A stretch of DNA of 8,404 nucleotides from Bordetella sp. (GTDB lineage Bacteria > Pseudomonadota > Gammaproteobacteria > Burkholderiales > Burkholderiaceae_B), in NCBI GenBank assembly GCA_027450125.1, contig DAIDKG010000130.1:1-8404 (forward strand), written 5' to 3'. The stretch's first letter is position 1. Each line of letters begins with the position of its first letter. Shown piece after piece: positions 1 through 6,804 of this stretch. The translations under genes were made by a program, and so were the position numbers. The notes below the pieces were generated by a model. It was not told the DNA's origin. It saw only the letters and a list, made by a program, of their open reading frames with translations, and ran no database searches.

Positions 1-398
1 AGCTCGCGGATGATGAGGATGTCCAGGCCCGAGACGATTTCGGGTTTGAGCGAGGAGGCGTTGGCCAGTTCGGGATAAAGGATGGCGGGGCGCAGGTTGG
101 CGAAGAGGCCGAGGTTCTTGCGCAGGCCGAGGATGGCCTGCTCGGGACGGAACTCGCGCGGCAGGGCGTCGTATTTCCAGTCGCCGACCGCGCCAAAGAG
201 GATGGCGCGGGACTGCTTGGCCAGTTCGAGCGTGGCGGGTGGCAACGGGTGTTCGAACTGGTCGAAGGCCGCGCCGCCTACCGGCGCTTGCTTGAGTTCG
301 AGCGGCAGGTTCAGGGCCTGGAGGACGCGGACGGCCTGTTCGGTGATTTCGGGGCCGATGCCGTCGCCGGGAAGGACTGCGATTTGATGGGTGGTCAT
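1..398 (-). CDS. leuB: 3-isopropylmalate dehydrogenase LeuB, N-terminal part, cut by the window edge
   Basis: LeuB catalyses NAD-dependent oxidation and decarboxylation of 3-isopropylmalate to the precursor of 2-ketoisocaproate in leucine synthesis (cytoplasmic dimer). Translating leftward from the ATG at 396-398 gives 132 complete residues, starting [18 protein letters not shown]. Family marks visible are the GDGIGPEI loop (residues 11-18), GAVGDWKYD (69-77) and [14 protein letters not shown] (92-105). R93, R103 and R131 match the spacing of the substrate-binding arginines of well-studied LeuB enzymes. The remaining two thirds lies beyond base 1. The start is odd: the 20 bases before the ATG are pyrimidine-rich with no recognisable Shine-Dalgarno sequence. 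The 200-base gap to leuD contains copy A of the structured repeat. Identity is secure; whether leuB has its own promoter is unknown. Confidence 0.97.
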   Translation of the reverse strand, partial: MTTHQIAVLPGDGIGPEITEQAVRVLQALNLPLELKQAPVGGAAFDQFEHPLPPATLELAKQSRAILFGAVGDWKYDALPREFRPEQAILGLRKNLGLFANLRPAILYPELANASSLKPEIVSGLDILIIRE

Positions 399-423
399 GG
401 TTGCTTGGAGAGGATTTTTGATT

Positions 424-548
424 GAGTTCTTGAGCCGCCGAGGCTGCCCTGCGCAATTCCGATGCTCGTCGCTTCCGCGTCTGCGGATGGCCACCCAGCG
501 CCTCGGACTGCTCCGGGGTCCCCGGCTCGGGTCATAGGCAAATGACTC
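424..548 (-). repeat. Structured repeat copy A in the leuD-leuB gap (candidate cis-regulatory RNA)
   Basis: The segment 424-528 matches 2718-2822 at 96 of 105 positions without gaps (hand count), and looser similarity continues to 548. Read on the minus strand, the copy can form: a basal stem GAGU/ACUC (545-548 with 424-427), extended outward by UUGAU/AUCAA; GCCGGGG/CCUCGGC (520-526 with 437-443); CCC/GGG (515-518 with 447-449); a 9-bp helix with one bulged A (503-511 with 453-462). Beyond this helix are two hairpins, 483-494 (GUGG-CCAU-CCGC) and 468-481 (GGAA tetraloop). The last hairpin has one A-A mismatch that copy B lacks. The element ends about 25 bases before the leuB start. There is no T-tract after it in the direction of leu transcription, so it is not a standard intrinsic terminator. 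The repeat is certain; the RNA role is inference. Confidence 0.75.
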
Positions 549-598
549 GCATCAATAACATACGAATCAGGCCTGGCGACGAATCCGCGTCAGTACGT

Positions 599-1255
599 TC
601 AACGGCCGATCACGGGCTGGCCTTCCAGCCAGGGGTGCCTGGCCAGGCGCTCGGCTTCGAAGGCGCGGATCTTGTCGGCGTGCTGCAGGGTCAGGCCGAT
701 GTCGTCCAGGCCGTTGACCATGCAGTGCTTGCGGAAGGGCTCGATGTCGAAGGGCATGGCCTGGCCGCCGGGCGTACGCACGACTTGCTCGGGCAGGTCG
801 ATGGTGAGCTGGTAGCCGGGGAAGGCCTTGACCTCGTCGAACAGCTTGGCGACTTCGAATTCGGACAGGATGATGGGCAGCAGGCCGTTCTTGAAGCTGT
901 TGTTGAAGAAGATGTCGGCGTAGGACGGCGCGATGATGGCGCGAAAACCGTACTGCTCGAGCGCCCAGGGCGCATGCTCGCGGCTGGAGCCGCAGCCGAA
1001 GTTCTTGCGCGCCAGCAGGATGGAAGCGCCCTGGTAGCGCTGCTGGTTGAGCACGAAGTCGGGGTTGAGCGGACGCTTGCTGTTGTCCATGCCCGGCTCG
1101 CCGTGGTCGAGGTAGCGCAACTCGTCGAACAGGTTTGGGCCGAAGCCGGTGCGCTTGATCGACTTGAGGAACTGCTTGGGAATGATGAGGTCGGTGTCGA
1201 CGTTCTCGCGGTCGAGCGGTGCCACCAGGCCTTGATGAGTGGTGAATGCTTGCAT
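599..1255 (-). CDS. leuD: 3-isopropylmalate dehydratase small subunit LeuD
   Basis: LeuD is the small subunit of isopropylmalate isomerase. It pairs with LeuC to convert 2-isopropylmalate to 3-isopropylmalate through 2-isopropylmaleate. The 218-residue product begins [20 protein letters not shown] and shows the aconitase swivelling-domain fold by sequence: [12 protein letters not shown] (residues 19-30), [14 protein letters not shown] (86-99, the substrate-binding loop), and [22 protein letters not shown] (103-124). The length suits the proteobacterial family of about 200-220 residues. The ATG at 1253-1255 is preceded by AGGA about 10 bases upstream. Only 24 bases separate it from the leuC stop codon, so the two subunits are almost certainly co-transcribed and made together. 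The sequence is intact, with no frameshift. Confidence 0.98.
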   Translation of the reverse strand: MQAFTTHQGLVAPLDRENVDTDLIIPKQFLKSIKRTGFGPNLFDELRYLDHGEPGMDNSKRPLNPDFVLNQQRYQGASILLARKNFGCGSSREHAPWALEQYGFRAIIAPSYADIFFNNSFKNGLLPIILSEFEVAKLFDEVKAFPGYQLTIDLPEQVVRTPGGQAMPFDIEPFRKHCMVNGLDDIGLTLQHADKIRAFEAERLARHPWLEGQPVIGR

Positions 1256-1279
1256 GATTCCGGATCCTGACGGGTGGTG

Positions 1280-2683
1280 TTAGCGCAAGGAGCGCACGTC
1301 GACGAAGTGGCCGGCCACGGCGGCGGCGGCGGCCATGGCCGGGCTCATCAGATGCGTGCGGCCGCCCTGCCCTTGCCGGCCCTCGAAATTGCGGTTCGAA
1401 GTGGAGGCGCAACGCTCGCCCGGCTCGAGGCGATCGGCGTTCATGGCCAGGCACATGGAGCAGCCCGGGTCGCGCCACTGGAAGCCGGCGGCGATGAAGA
1501 TCTTGTCCAGACCTTCGCGTTCGGCCTGCTGCTTGACCAGGCCCGAGCCAGGCACGACGAGCGCTTCCTTGACGTTGGCGGCCACGCGGCGGCCGCGCGC
1601 GACGGCGGCAGCCGCACGCAGGTCTTCGATGCGCGAGTTGGTGCAGGAGCCGATGAAGACGCGGTCGATGCGAATGTCGGTGAGCGGCGTGTTGGGCGTC
1701 AGGCCCATGTACTGCAGGGCGCGCTCCATGCCGCTGCGGCGCACATCGTCTTTTTCGCGTTCGGGATCCGGCACGCGGCCGTCCACAGGCAGCACCATTT
1801 CGGGCGAGGTGCCCCAGGTGACCTGCGGCTTGATCTGGCGCGCATCGACCTCGACCACGCGGTCGAAGCTGGCGCCGGGGTCGCTGTGCAGCGTGCGCCA
1901 GTAGGCCACGGCCTGATCCCACAGCACGCCGGCCGGCGCAAAGGGGCGGCCCTTGAAGTAGTCGATGGTCTTGTCGTCGACGGCCACCATGCCGGAGCGC
2001 GCGCCCGCTTCGATGGCCATGTTGCAGACTGTCATGCGGCCTTCGACGGACAGCGCGCGAATGGTGCTGCCGGCGAATTCGATGGCGTAGCCCGTGCCGC
2101 CCGCGGTGCCGATGACGCCGATGACATGCAGCACCACGTCCTTGGCGGTACAGCCCAGGGGCAGGTCGCCTTCGACCTTGATGAGCATGCTCTTGTTCTT
2201 CTTCATGAGCAGCGTCTGCGTGGCCAGCACGTGCTCGACTTCGGACGTGCCGATACCGAAGGCCAGCGTGGCCAACGCGCCGTGGGTGCTGGTGTGCGAA
2301 TCGCCGCAGACCACGGTCATGCCGGGCAGCGTGGCGCCCTGTTCGGGTCCGATGACGTGCACGATGCCCTGGCGCAGGTCGTTCATCTTGAATTCGGTAA
2401 TGCCGAACTTGTCGCAATTGCCGTCCAGGGTGTCGACCTGCAGCCTGGAAATGGGATCGTCGATGCCGCGGGCGCGATTGACGGTGGGCACGTTGTGGTC
2501 GGCTACGGCCAGGTTGGCGCCGGTGCGCCAGGGCTTGCGGCCAGCCATGGCCAGGCCTTCGAACGCCTGCGGGCTCGTGACCTCGTGCAGCAGGTGACGG
2601 TCGATATAGAGCAGGCAGGTACCGTCGGATTCTTGATGAACGACGTGGGACTGCCAGAGTTTGTCGTAGAGGGTCTGGGCCAT
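1280..2683 (-). CDS. leuC: 3-isopropylmalate dehydratase large subunit LeuC
   Basis: LeuC is the iron-sulfur catalytic subunit of isopropylmalate isomerase in leucine synthesis. The product from the ATG at 2681-2683 is 467 residues, starting [10 protein letters not shown], the usual family length. The three cysteines that hold the 4Fe-4S cluster are visible: C347 in [11 protein letters not shown] and C408/C411 in [11 protein letters not shown]. Other aconitase-family motifs are [10 protein letters not shown] (127-136) and [10 protein letters not shown] (429-438). The frame stays open upstream to a TTG at 2834-2836, but that 51-residue extension reads through the repeated element, is unlike any LeuC start, and lies before the conserved N-terminus, so it was rejected. 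The ribosome binding site is weak (AAGAG about 8 bases upstream). leuC follows its own predicted promoter and a leader of about 185 bases carrying copy B of the repeat. Confidence 0.98.
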   Translation of the reverse strand: MAQTLYDKLWQSHVVHQESDGTCLLYIDRHLLHEVTSPQAFEGLAMAGRKPWRTGANLAVADHNVPTVNRARGIDDPISRLQVDTLDGNCDKFGITEFKMNDLRQGIVHVIGPEQGATLPGMTVVCGDSHTSTHGALATLAFGIGTSEVEHVLATQTLLMKKNKSMLIKVEGDLPLGCTAKDVVLHVIGVIGTAGGTGYAIEFAGSTIRALSVEGRMTVCNMAIEAGARSGMVAVDDKTIDYFKGRPFAPAGVLWDQAVAYWRTLHSDPGASFDRVVEVDARQIKPQVTWGTSPEMVLPVDGRVPDPEREKDDVRRSGMERALQYMGLTPNTPLTDIRIDRVFIGSCTNSRIEDLRAAAAVARGRRVAANVKEALVVPGSGLVKQQAEREGLDKIFIAAGFQWRDPGCSMCLAMNADRLEPGERCASTSNRNFEGRQGQGGRTHLMSPAMAAAAAVAGHFVDVRSLR

Positions 2684-2717
2684 GGAGCGCTCTTGTTTGA
2701 AGTCGCCACCGATATTT

Positions 2718-2834
2718 GAGTTCTTGCGCCGCCGAGGCTGCCCTGCGCAATTCCGATGCTCGCCGCTTGCGCGGCTGCGGATGGCCGCCCCGCGCTTCGG
2801 ATTGCTCCGGGGTCCTCGGCTCCAGGCATGACTC
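2718..2834 (-). repeat. Structured repeat copy B in the leuC leader (candidate cis-regulatory RNA)
   Basis: This copy lies between the predicted leuC promoter and the leuC start, ending about 35 bases before the ATG. On the minus strand it folds by eye as: basal stem UUGAGU/ACUCAA (2831-2836 with 2716-2721); GCCGAGG/CCUCGGC (2814-2820 with 2731-2737), a perfect 7 bp; CCC/GGG (2809-2812 with 2741-2743); a 9-bp helix with one bulged A (2797-2805 with 2747-2756). This opens into a junction with hairpins 2777-2788 (GCGG-CCAU-CCGC) and 2762-2775 (GCCGC-GCAA-GCGGC, a GNRA tetraloop). Compared with copy A, three substitutions in helices preserve pairing and one changes only the N of the GNRA loop. 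No poly-U tract follows. I do not recognise it as a named RNA family. It could equally be one member of a dispersed palindromic repeat family. Confidence 0.75.
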
Positions 2835-2875
2835 AATCGAGGCTGGACTTGGTTGCTGAAGGATGTCTCCAGCCT

Positions 2876-2904
2876 ATTATGCCCAGACCCTCAAGCTAGT
2901 ACAA
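2876..2904 (-). promoter_or_regulatory. Predicted sigma70 promoter for leuC
   Basis: On the minus strand a -35-like TTGTAC (2899-2904) and a -10 CATAAT (2876-2881, five of six consensus bases) are separated by exactly 17 bases. Transcription would start near 2869, giving a leader of about 185 bases before leuC that contains copy B of the structured repeat. The -35 box matches consensus only in TTG, as expected if an activator helps. The stretch is clearly more AT-rich than the surrounding genes and sits just after the aroC stop codon. Inferred from sequence only. Confidence 0.55.
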
Positions 2905-2922
2905 CGGAACTTGTTATCCTAG
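2896..2922. promoter_or_regulatory. Imperfect dyad overlapping the leuC -35 box, possible operator
   Basis: Two 10-base arms, CTAGTACAAC (2896-2905) and GTTATCCTAG (2913-2922), are inverted copies of each other at 8 of 10 positions around a 7-base spacer. The dyad covers the -35 hexamer of the predicted leuC promoter. Size and placement suit a dimeric regulator such as a LysR-type or Lrp-type protein, both common for leucine genes. No regulator gene is in the window, so the binding protein is unknown. Confidence 0.35.
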
Positions 2923-2933
2923 TATTTAGAGTG

Positions 2934-3998
2934 CTACTTTGCGCCGCACTGGCCGCGATGGCGTAGCGCGTGGTCGATCAGGACCAGAGCCAGCAGGGCC
3001 TCGGCGATCGGGGTGGCGCGGATGCCCACGCAGGGGTCGTGGCGGCCCAGGGTCTGGACCATGACAGGCTCGTTGGCGCGGTTGACGGAGTGGCGCTCGA
3101 CGCGGATGCTGGAAGTGGGCTTGATGGCCAGCGAGACGGTGATGGGCTGGCCGCTGGAGATGCCGCCCAGCACGCCGCCGTCGTGATTGCTGGAGAAGCC
3201 GTCAGGCGTGATTTCGTCGCCGTGCTCGGAACCGCGATGGGCAACGCTGGCAAAGCCGTCGCCGATGGCAACACCCTTGACCGCGTTCAGGCCCATCATG
3301 GCGTGGGCGATATCGGCGTCGAGCTTGTCGTAGAGCGGCTCGCCCCAGCCGGCCGGCACGGATTCGGCCACGACCTCGATGCGCGCGCCGACCGAATCGC
3401 CGTCGCGGCGCAATTGGTCCATATAGGATTCGAGCTCGGGCAAGATACCGGCGTTGGGCGCGAAGAAGGCATTTGCGCCTACCGCGTCCCAGGACTCGAA
3501 CGGGATCTCGATGGGGCCGAGCTGGCTCATGTAGCCGCGCACCTTGACGCCGTATTCGCGGGCCAGCCATTTCTTGGCGATCGCGCCGGCTGCCACCGTG
3601 GGCGCTGTCAGGCGGGCCGAGGAGCGGCCGCCGCCGCGCGGATCGCGCACGCCGTATTTCTTCCAGTAGCTGTAATCGGCGTGACCAGGACGGAAGGTGT
3701 CCAGGAGGTTGTTGTAGTCCTTGCTGCGCTGATCGGTGTTGCGAATGAGCAGGCCGATAGGCGTGCCGGTGGTCACGCCCTCGAATACGCCGGAGAGGAT
3801 CTCGACCTGGTCGGCCTCCTGGCGCTGGGTCACGTGCCGCGAGGTGCCGGGACGGCGTCGGTCCAGTTCGACTTGAATGTCCGCCGCCTCGAGCGGCATG
3901 CCCGGCGGGCAGCCGTCGACCACGCAGCCTATCGCCGGGCCGTGCGATTCGCCGAAGTTGGTGACGCAAAAGAGAGTGCCTAGGGTATTGCCGGACAT
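2934..3998 (-). CDS. aroC: Chorismate synthase AroC
   Basis: AroC makes chorismate from 5-enolpyruvylshikimate-3-phosphate, the last shared step toward aromatic amino acids, folate and quinones. It needs reduced FMN. The product is 354 residues, typical for proteobacterial chorismate synthase. Visible signatures are [20 protein letters not shown] (residues 14-33, including H19), [14 protein letters not shown] (46-59), [14 protein letters not shown] (103-116, including H106), [12 protein letters not shown] (121-132, FMN/substrate loop) and [17 protein letters not shown] (318-334). H19 and H106 correspond to the two catalytic histidines known in the family. The ATG at 3996-3998 has a GAGG ribosome binding site 8 bases upstream that overlaps the stop codon of selO. 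No obvious terminator follows the TAG at 2934-2936; the leuC promoter region begins at once. Confidence 0.98.
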   Translation of the reverse strand: MSGNTLGTLFCVTNFGESHGPAIGCVVDGCPPGMPLEAADIQVELDRRRPGTSRHVTQRQEADQVEILSGVFEGVTTGTPIGLLIRNTDQRSKDYNNLLDTFRPGHADYSYWKKYGVRDPRGGGRSSARLTAPTVAAGAIAKKWLAREYGVKVRGYMSQLGPIEIPFESWDAVGANAFFAPNAGILPELESYMDQLRRDGDSVGARIEVVAESVPAGWGEPLYDKLDADIAHAMMGLNAVKGVAIGDGFASVAHRGSEHGDEITPDGFSSNHDGGVLGGISSGQPITVSLAIKPTSSIRVERHSVNRANEPVMVQTLGRHDPCVGIRATPIAEALLALVLIDHALRHRGQCGAK

Positions 3999-4006
3999 GA
4001 AGAAGA

Positions 4007-4011
4007 CCTCA
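4007..4011 (-). promoter_or_regulatory. aroC ribosome binding site overlapping the selO stop codon
   Basis: On the minus strand TGAGG spans 4007-4011. TGA (4009-4011) terminates selO, and GAGG (4007-4010) is the Shine-Dalgarno sequence of aroC, 8 bases before its ATG. Ribosomes finishing selO end exactly on the aroC initiation site, an arrangement that usually gives translational coupling. Confidence 0.7.
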
Positions 4012-5481
4012 AGAAGAGCAGCTCACTTCGATACCTGCTGCCCAGTCGGGCGGCAGATTAGCATAGCGCTCGAAGCCCGGCCGCTCGGTGCAGGGATCGG
4101 CCAGCAGCCTCAACAAGGTGTCGATTTCCGACGCATCGCCCTCCTTGGCCGCGCGGATGGCCAGTTCGGCGAGATGATTGCGCAGGACATAGAGCGGATT
4201 GACCCGGTCCATGGCCGCCGCCCGCTCGGCAGCGGCCCTGCCTTCGCTCGCGTGCCGCGCCTGCAGGCGCTGCAGCCACGCCTGCGCGGCGGGCCTGTCG
4301 ACGAAAAGATCGAGAAAACCTTGCTGCGCGCCGCGCGCCGCGTCGGAAAGCCGACGAAAGCTCAAGGTGAAATCGGTGCGGTTGGCATGCATGAGGCGCA
4401 GCAGGTCGTCGACCAGGGCCTGGTCGTCCTCCTGCCACAGCGCGATGCCCAGCTTGGCTGCCATGCGCCTGCCGAATGCATCGGCGAACTCGGGCTCGTA
4501 ACTGTCGAGCGCGCCGCGCAGCGCGTCGGTATCCGGTATGAGCGCATGCAGGGCGCCAGCCAGGCGATAGAGATTCCACAACCCCACCGAAGGCTGGCGG
4601 TTCCAGGCGTAGCGTCCCTGCGCATCGGTGTGGTTGCAGATATGGTCGGCCTGGAAGGCATCCATGAACCCGTAGGGGCCGTAGTCCAGCGTCAACCCCA
4701 GGATGGACATATTGTCGGTGTTCATGACGCCATGGCAGAAACCCACCGTCTGCCAGTCGGCCATGAGCCGCGCCGTGCGAAGCGCAACGGCCTGCAGCAG
4801 GGCCAGCAACGGGCCGTGCTCGCCCGGCGCATCGCGGCATTCCGGGTAGAACTTGTCGATGACATAGTCCGCGAGAACGCGCAGCAGGTCCGGGCGATCG
4901 TTAAAGCCCCAGTGTTCGAACGAACCGAAACGCACGAAGCTGGGCGCCATGCGCGTGACCACGGCGGCGGTTTCCATGGTTTCGCGCACGACCGGTTCGT
5001 CGGACACGACCAGGGCCAGCGCGCGCGTGGTGGGAATGCCCAGGCCGTGCATGGCTTCGCCGGCCAGGTATTCGCGCACCGAAGAGCGCAGCACCGCCCG
5101 GCCGTCGCCCATGCGCGAGTAAGGCGTGCGGCCCGCGCCCTTGAGCTGCAGCTCCCAATTGCCCGCCGGGCCTTGCACCTCGCCCAGCAGGTGTGCCCTG
5201 CCGTCACCCAGCTGGCCGGCCCAGACACCGAATTGATGGCCGCTGTAGACGGCCGACAGCGCATCCCCGCCAGGCAGCGGCGCGCCGCCGGAGCACACCG
5301 CGAGGAACTGCGGCGTGGCCAGGGCCGCAGGGTCCAGGCCGATCAGCCCGGCGGCGGCGGCGTTGGCGTGCAGCAGCCGCGGCGCTTGTGGCGGACGCGG
5401 CGAGAGCCGCGTGTAGAAGTCGGGCGGCAGGGCCGCAAAGGTGTTTTCCGTGGCCAAGTCGGCCAGACATGAGGCGTTCAT
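4009..5481 (-). CDS. selO: SelO/YdiU-family pseudokinase, protein AMPylase
   Basis: SelO proteins have a kinase-like fold with ATP bound in flipped orientation, and transfer AMP to Ser, Thr or Tyr of target proteins; the family is linked to redox stress. The 490-residue product shows [18 protein letters not shown] (residues 79-96), [20 protein letters not shown] (112-131), [20 protein letters not shown] (133-152), the altered catalytic loop HGVMNTDN (250-257) and DYGPYGFMD (266-274, in place of DFG). [12 protein letters not shown] (428-439) is another family block. The C-terminus is ...VSCSS, with C488 at the place where animal SelO carries selenocysteine followed by Ser-Ser. Length is close to the roughly 480 residues of E. 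coli YdiU. The ATG at 5479-5481 precedes the conserved N-terminal block. selO probably heads a transcript with aroC. All motifs appear intact. Confidence 0.95.
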   Translation of the reverse strand: MNASCLADLATENTFAALPPDFYTRLSPRPPQAPRLLHANAAAAGLIGLDPAALATPQFLAVCSGGAPLPGGDALSAVYSGHQFGVWAGQLGDGRAHLLGEVQGPAGNWELQLKGAGRTPYSRMGDGRAVLRSSVREYLAGEAMHGLGIPTTRALALVVSDEPVVRETMETAAVVTRMAPSFVRFGSFEHWGFNDRPDLLRVLADYVIDKFYPECRDAPGEHGPLLALLQAVALRTARLMADWQTVGFCHGVMNTDNMSILGLTLDYGPYGFMDAFQADHICNHTDAQGRYAWNRQPSVGLWNLYRLAGALHALIPDTDALRGALDSYEPEFADAFGRRMAAKLGIALWQEDDQALVDDLLRLMHANRTDFTLSFRRLSDAARGAQQGFLDLFVDRPAAQAWLQRLQARHASEGRAAAERAAAMDRVNPLYVLRNHLAELAIRAAKEGDASEIDTLLRLLADPCTERPGFERYANLPPDWAAGIEVSCSS

Positions 5482-5525
5482 GGCACCATTATCGCCCCTC
5501 GCGCAGCCTGGGATGCCGTCCCGAT

Positions 5526-5555
5526 TTGGAAGAACCCGCCGGGCTGGCGCACAAT
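5526..5555 (+). promoter_or_regulatory. Possible promoter for the CBS-domain gene in the divergent gap
   Basis: TTGGAA (5526-5531) and CACAAT (5550-5555), 18 bases apart, each match the sigma70 consensus at four of six positions. Transcription would start near 5562, leaving a leader of about 40 bases before the ATG at 5601. This argues against the earlier in-frame ATG at 5562, which would lie almost at the transcription start. The 119-base gap 5482-5600 must also hold the selO promoter; only a GATAAT-like -10 at about 5492-5497, with no convincing -35, is seen for it. Confidence 0.35.
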
Positions 5556-5600
5556 AGCCGCATGGCCGGGTTCACAGAAAGCCCGGGGGGAGAAACGACC

Positions 5601-6059
5601 ATGCTGAAAGTCACAGAAATCCTGCGCGTCAAGGGCAACACCCTATATACCGGCACGCCCGACATGCCGGTATCGGAAGCCATTCGCACCATGAGCGAGC
5701 GCGACATCGGCTCGATGGTCATCATGGAAAGCGGAACGCTGGTCGGTATGCTCACCTTCCGCGAAATCATCCGCCTGCTGCACAGCCAGGGCGAGGTCGG
5801 CGACACCACCGTGCGCGCGATCATGGACGACGCGCCGGTGAGCGTTTCGCCCAACACCGACGCCGATGAACTGCGCCGCTTGATGCTGGAAAACCACGCC
5901 CGCTACATTCCCGTGATGGACGGTCCGGTCCTGATGGGCGTGATCTCTTTCTACGACGTGGCCCATGCCGTGGTGGCGGCGCAGGAATTCGAGAACAATA
6001 TGCTCAAGGCCTACATCCGCGACTGGCCGACCGACAGCGAAGAACAGTCACGAGCCTGA
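5601..6059 (+). CDS. Small tandem CBS-domain protein
   Basis: The 152-residue protein is essentially two CBS domains, at about residues 12-62 and 75-125, forming one Bateman module. Such modules bind adenine nucleotides and usually sense energy state. The domain-ending patterns are G45-TLV-G49-MLTFRE and G108-PVLM-G113-VISFYD. No enzyme, transporter or DNA-binding domain is attached, so it is a stand-alone CBS protein of a type common in Betaproteobacteria; its partner is unknown. The start at 5601 has a strong GGGGGAG ribosome binding site 8-9 bases upstream. An in-frame ATG at 5562 would add 13 residues (MAGFTESPGGETT) but lacks such a site. It is divergent from selO and convergent with the DUF1275 gene, with 24 bases between stop codons and no convincing terminator there. 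Confidence 0.9.
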   Translation: MLKVTEILRVKGNTLYTGTPDMPVSEAIRTMSERDIGSMVIMESGTLVGMLTFREIIRLLHSQGEVGDTTVRAIMDDAPVSVSPNTDADELRRLMLENHARYIPVMDGPVLMGVISFYDVAHAVVAAQEFENNMLKAYIRDWPTDSEEQSRA

Positions 6060-6083
6060 GACCGGCACTCGAATCGACCGATT

Positions 6084-6761
6084 TCAGTCCGTCAAGGCCA
6101 GCGAGTACTGCCGGTACGCGCCGTAAACCAGGCCGCATGCTCCCGTGAGCGCGGCCGGGATCAATATTGCATGCTCCTGCATGCGTCCGAACAGCAGGGC
6201 GCCGAAGGCGCTGCCCAGCATGAAGGTCGTGGCCACCACGATGCACACGCGCAGGCGCAGCATGTCCACCGGCAGGCCCCGCAGCAGGTGCCCGAGGTAA
6301 ATGCCCAGGTCGGTAAAGATGCCGGTCACATGGGTGGTGCGAATCAATGCGCCGCTGTAGGCGCTGACCATGCCGTTCTGCAGTCCCATAGCAGCCGAGG
6401 CCAGGTACAGTCCGAGCGAATCGGACGCATCCAGAAACGGCACGGCGGAAAAAAGCAGCAGCGACTCCAGCACCAGAGCGATGCCGTACCGCCTGCCGAG
6501 CTTGAGGGTGCTTTGCTGGACGATCATGCCGCTGAGCATCGTGCCGAGAACGAATGCCGCGATGGCCAGCGCCCAGTGCAGGATCTCGCCGCCGTCCGCT
6601 GAGCCCAGCGCGATGCCCAGCAGGCTGGTATTGCCGGTCATATTGCTGATGGATTCGTGCCGAAAGCCGAGGTAGCCGACCGCATTGACCAGGCCGGCGA
6701 TGAATGCCAGCACCCCGGTGCCGAACCACGCCCAGCGTGGCAGTTGGCGCAACCATGGCAT
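6084..6761 (-). CDS. DUF1275 (YoaK-type) inner-membrane protein
   Basis: The 225-residue hydrophobic protein matches the DUF1275/YoaK pattern. The N-terminal block GLVNAVGYLGFRHESISNMTGNTSLLG (residues 23-49) and the central block MGLQNGMVSAYSGALIRTTHVTGIFTDLG (125-153) are the most conserved parts of that family. About six membrane segments can be picked out, near 12-31, 62-81, 92-111, 116-135, 172-193 and 198-215. The function of the family is not established; a transport role has been suggested. The ATG at 6759-6761 has a GAGGA ribosome binding site about 9 bases upstream. The diguanylate cyclase gene ends 43 bases upstream on the same strand with no clear terminator between, so co-transcription is possible. 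Confidence 0.9.
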   Translation of the reverse strand: MPWLRQLPRWAWFGTGVLAFIAGLVNAVGYLGFRHESISNMTGNTSLLGIALGSADGGEILHWALAIAAFVLGTMLSGMIVQQSTLKLGRRYGIALVLESLLLFSAVPFLDASDSLGLYLASAAMGLQNGMVSAYSGALIRTTHVTGIFTDLGIYLGHLLRGLPVDMLRLRVCIVVATTFMLGSAFGALLFGRMQEHAILIPAALTGACGLVYGAYRQYSLALTD

Positions 6762-6804
6762 GGGATTCAGTCCTCGTAGTGAAAATCAGCAAAAATCGAT
6801 GATA

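Noticed and set aside
424..548. Repeat as an intrinsic terminator, transposon or MITE
   Set aside because: No T-tract follows the stems on the leu-sense strand. No convincing target-site duplication was found around either copy and no transposase is nearby, though a palindromic-repeat family remains possible.
538..598. Separate promoter for leuB between leuD and repeat copy A
   Set aside because: The minus strand has TATGTT-like and TTCGTC-like boxes only 15 bases apart, and neither is convincing.
1274..2719. Long plus-strand open frame antisense to leuC (481 codons)
   Set aside because: Composition rich in Ala, Gly, His and Val with no recognisable domain; a mirror of leuC codon bias. The same applies to 542-1270, 2970-3983 and 3877-5472.
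567..2750. Very long minus-strand open frame (727 codons) running across both leuC and leuD
   Set aside because: Arg-rich low-complexity translation in a different frame of two well-identified genes; an effect of high GC at third codon positions.
2503..2829. 108-codon minus-strand frame starting in repeat copy B
   Set aside because: It runs deep into leuC in another frame, has no ribosome binding site, and differs from the copy A frame mainly by amino-acid-changing substitutions.
2684..2836. N-terminal extension of LeuC from a TTG at 2834-2836
   Set aside because: It translates the repeated element, is not LeuC-like, and the family N-terminus [10 protein letters not shown] begins at 2683.
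5562..5600. Earlier ATG start for the CBS protein
   Set aside because: It lies almost at the predicted transcription start and lacks a ribosome binding site, while the ATG at 5601 has a strong one.
6060..6086. Bidirectional terminator between the convergent CBS and DUF1275 genes
   Set aside because: Only a weak AATCG-AC-CGATT dyad with a 2-base loop is present (6072-6083), with no T-run on either side.
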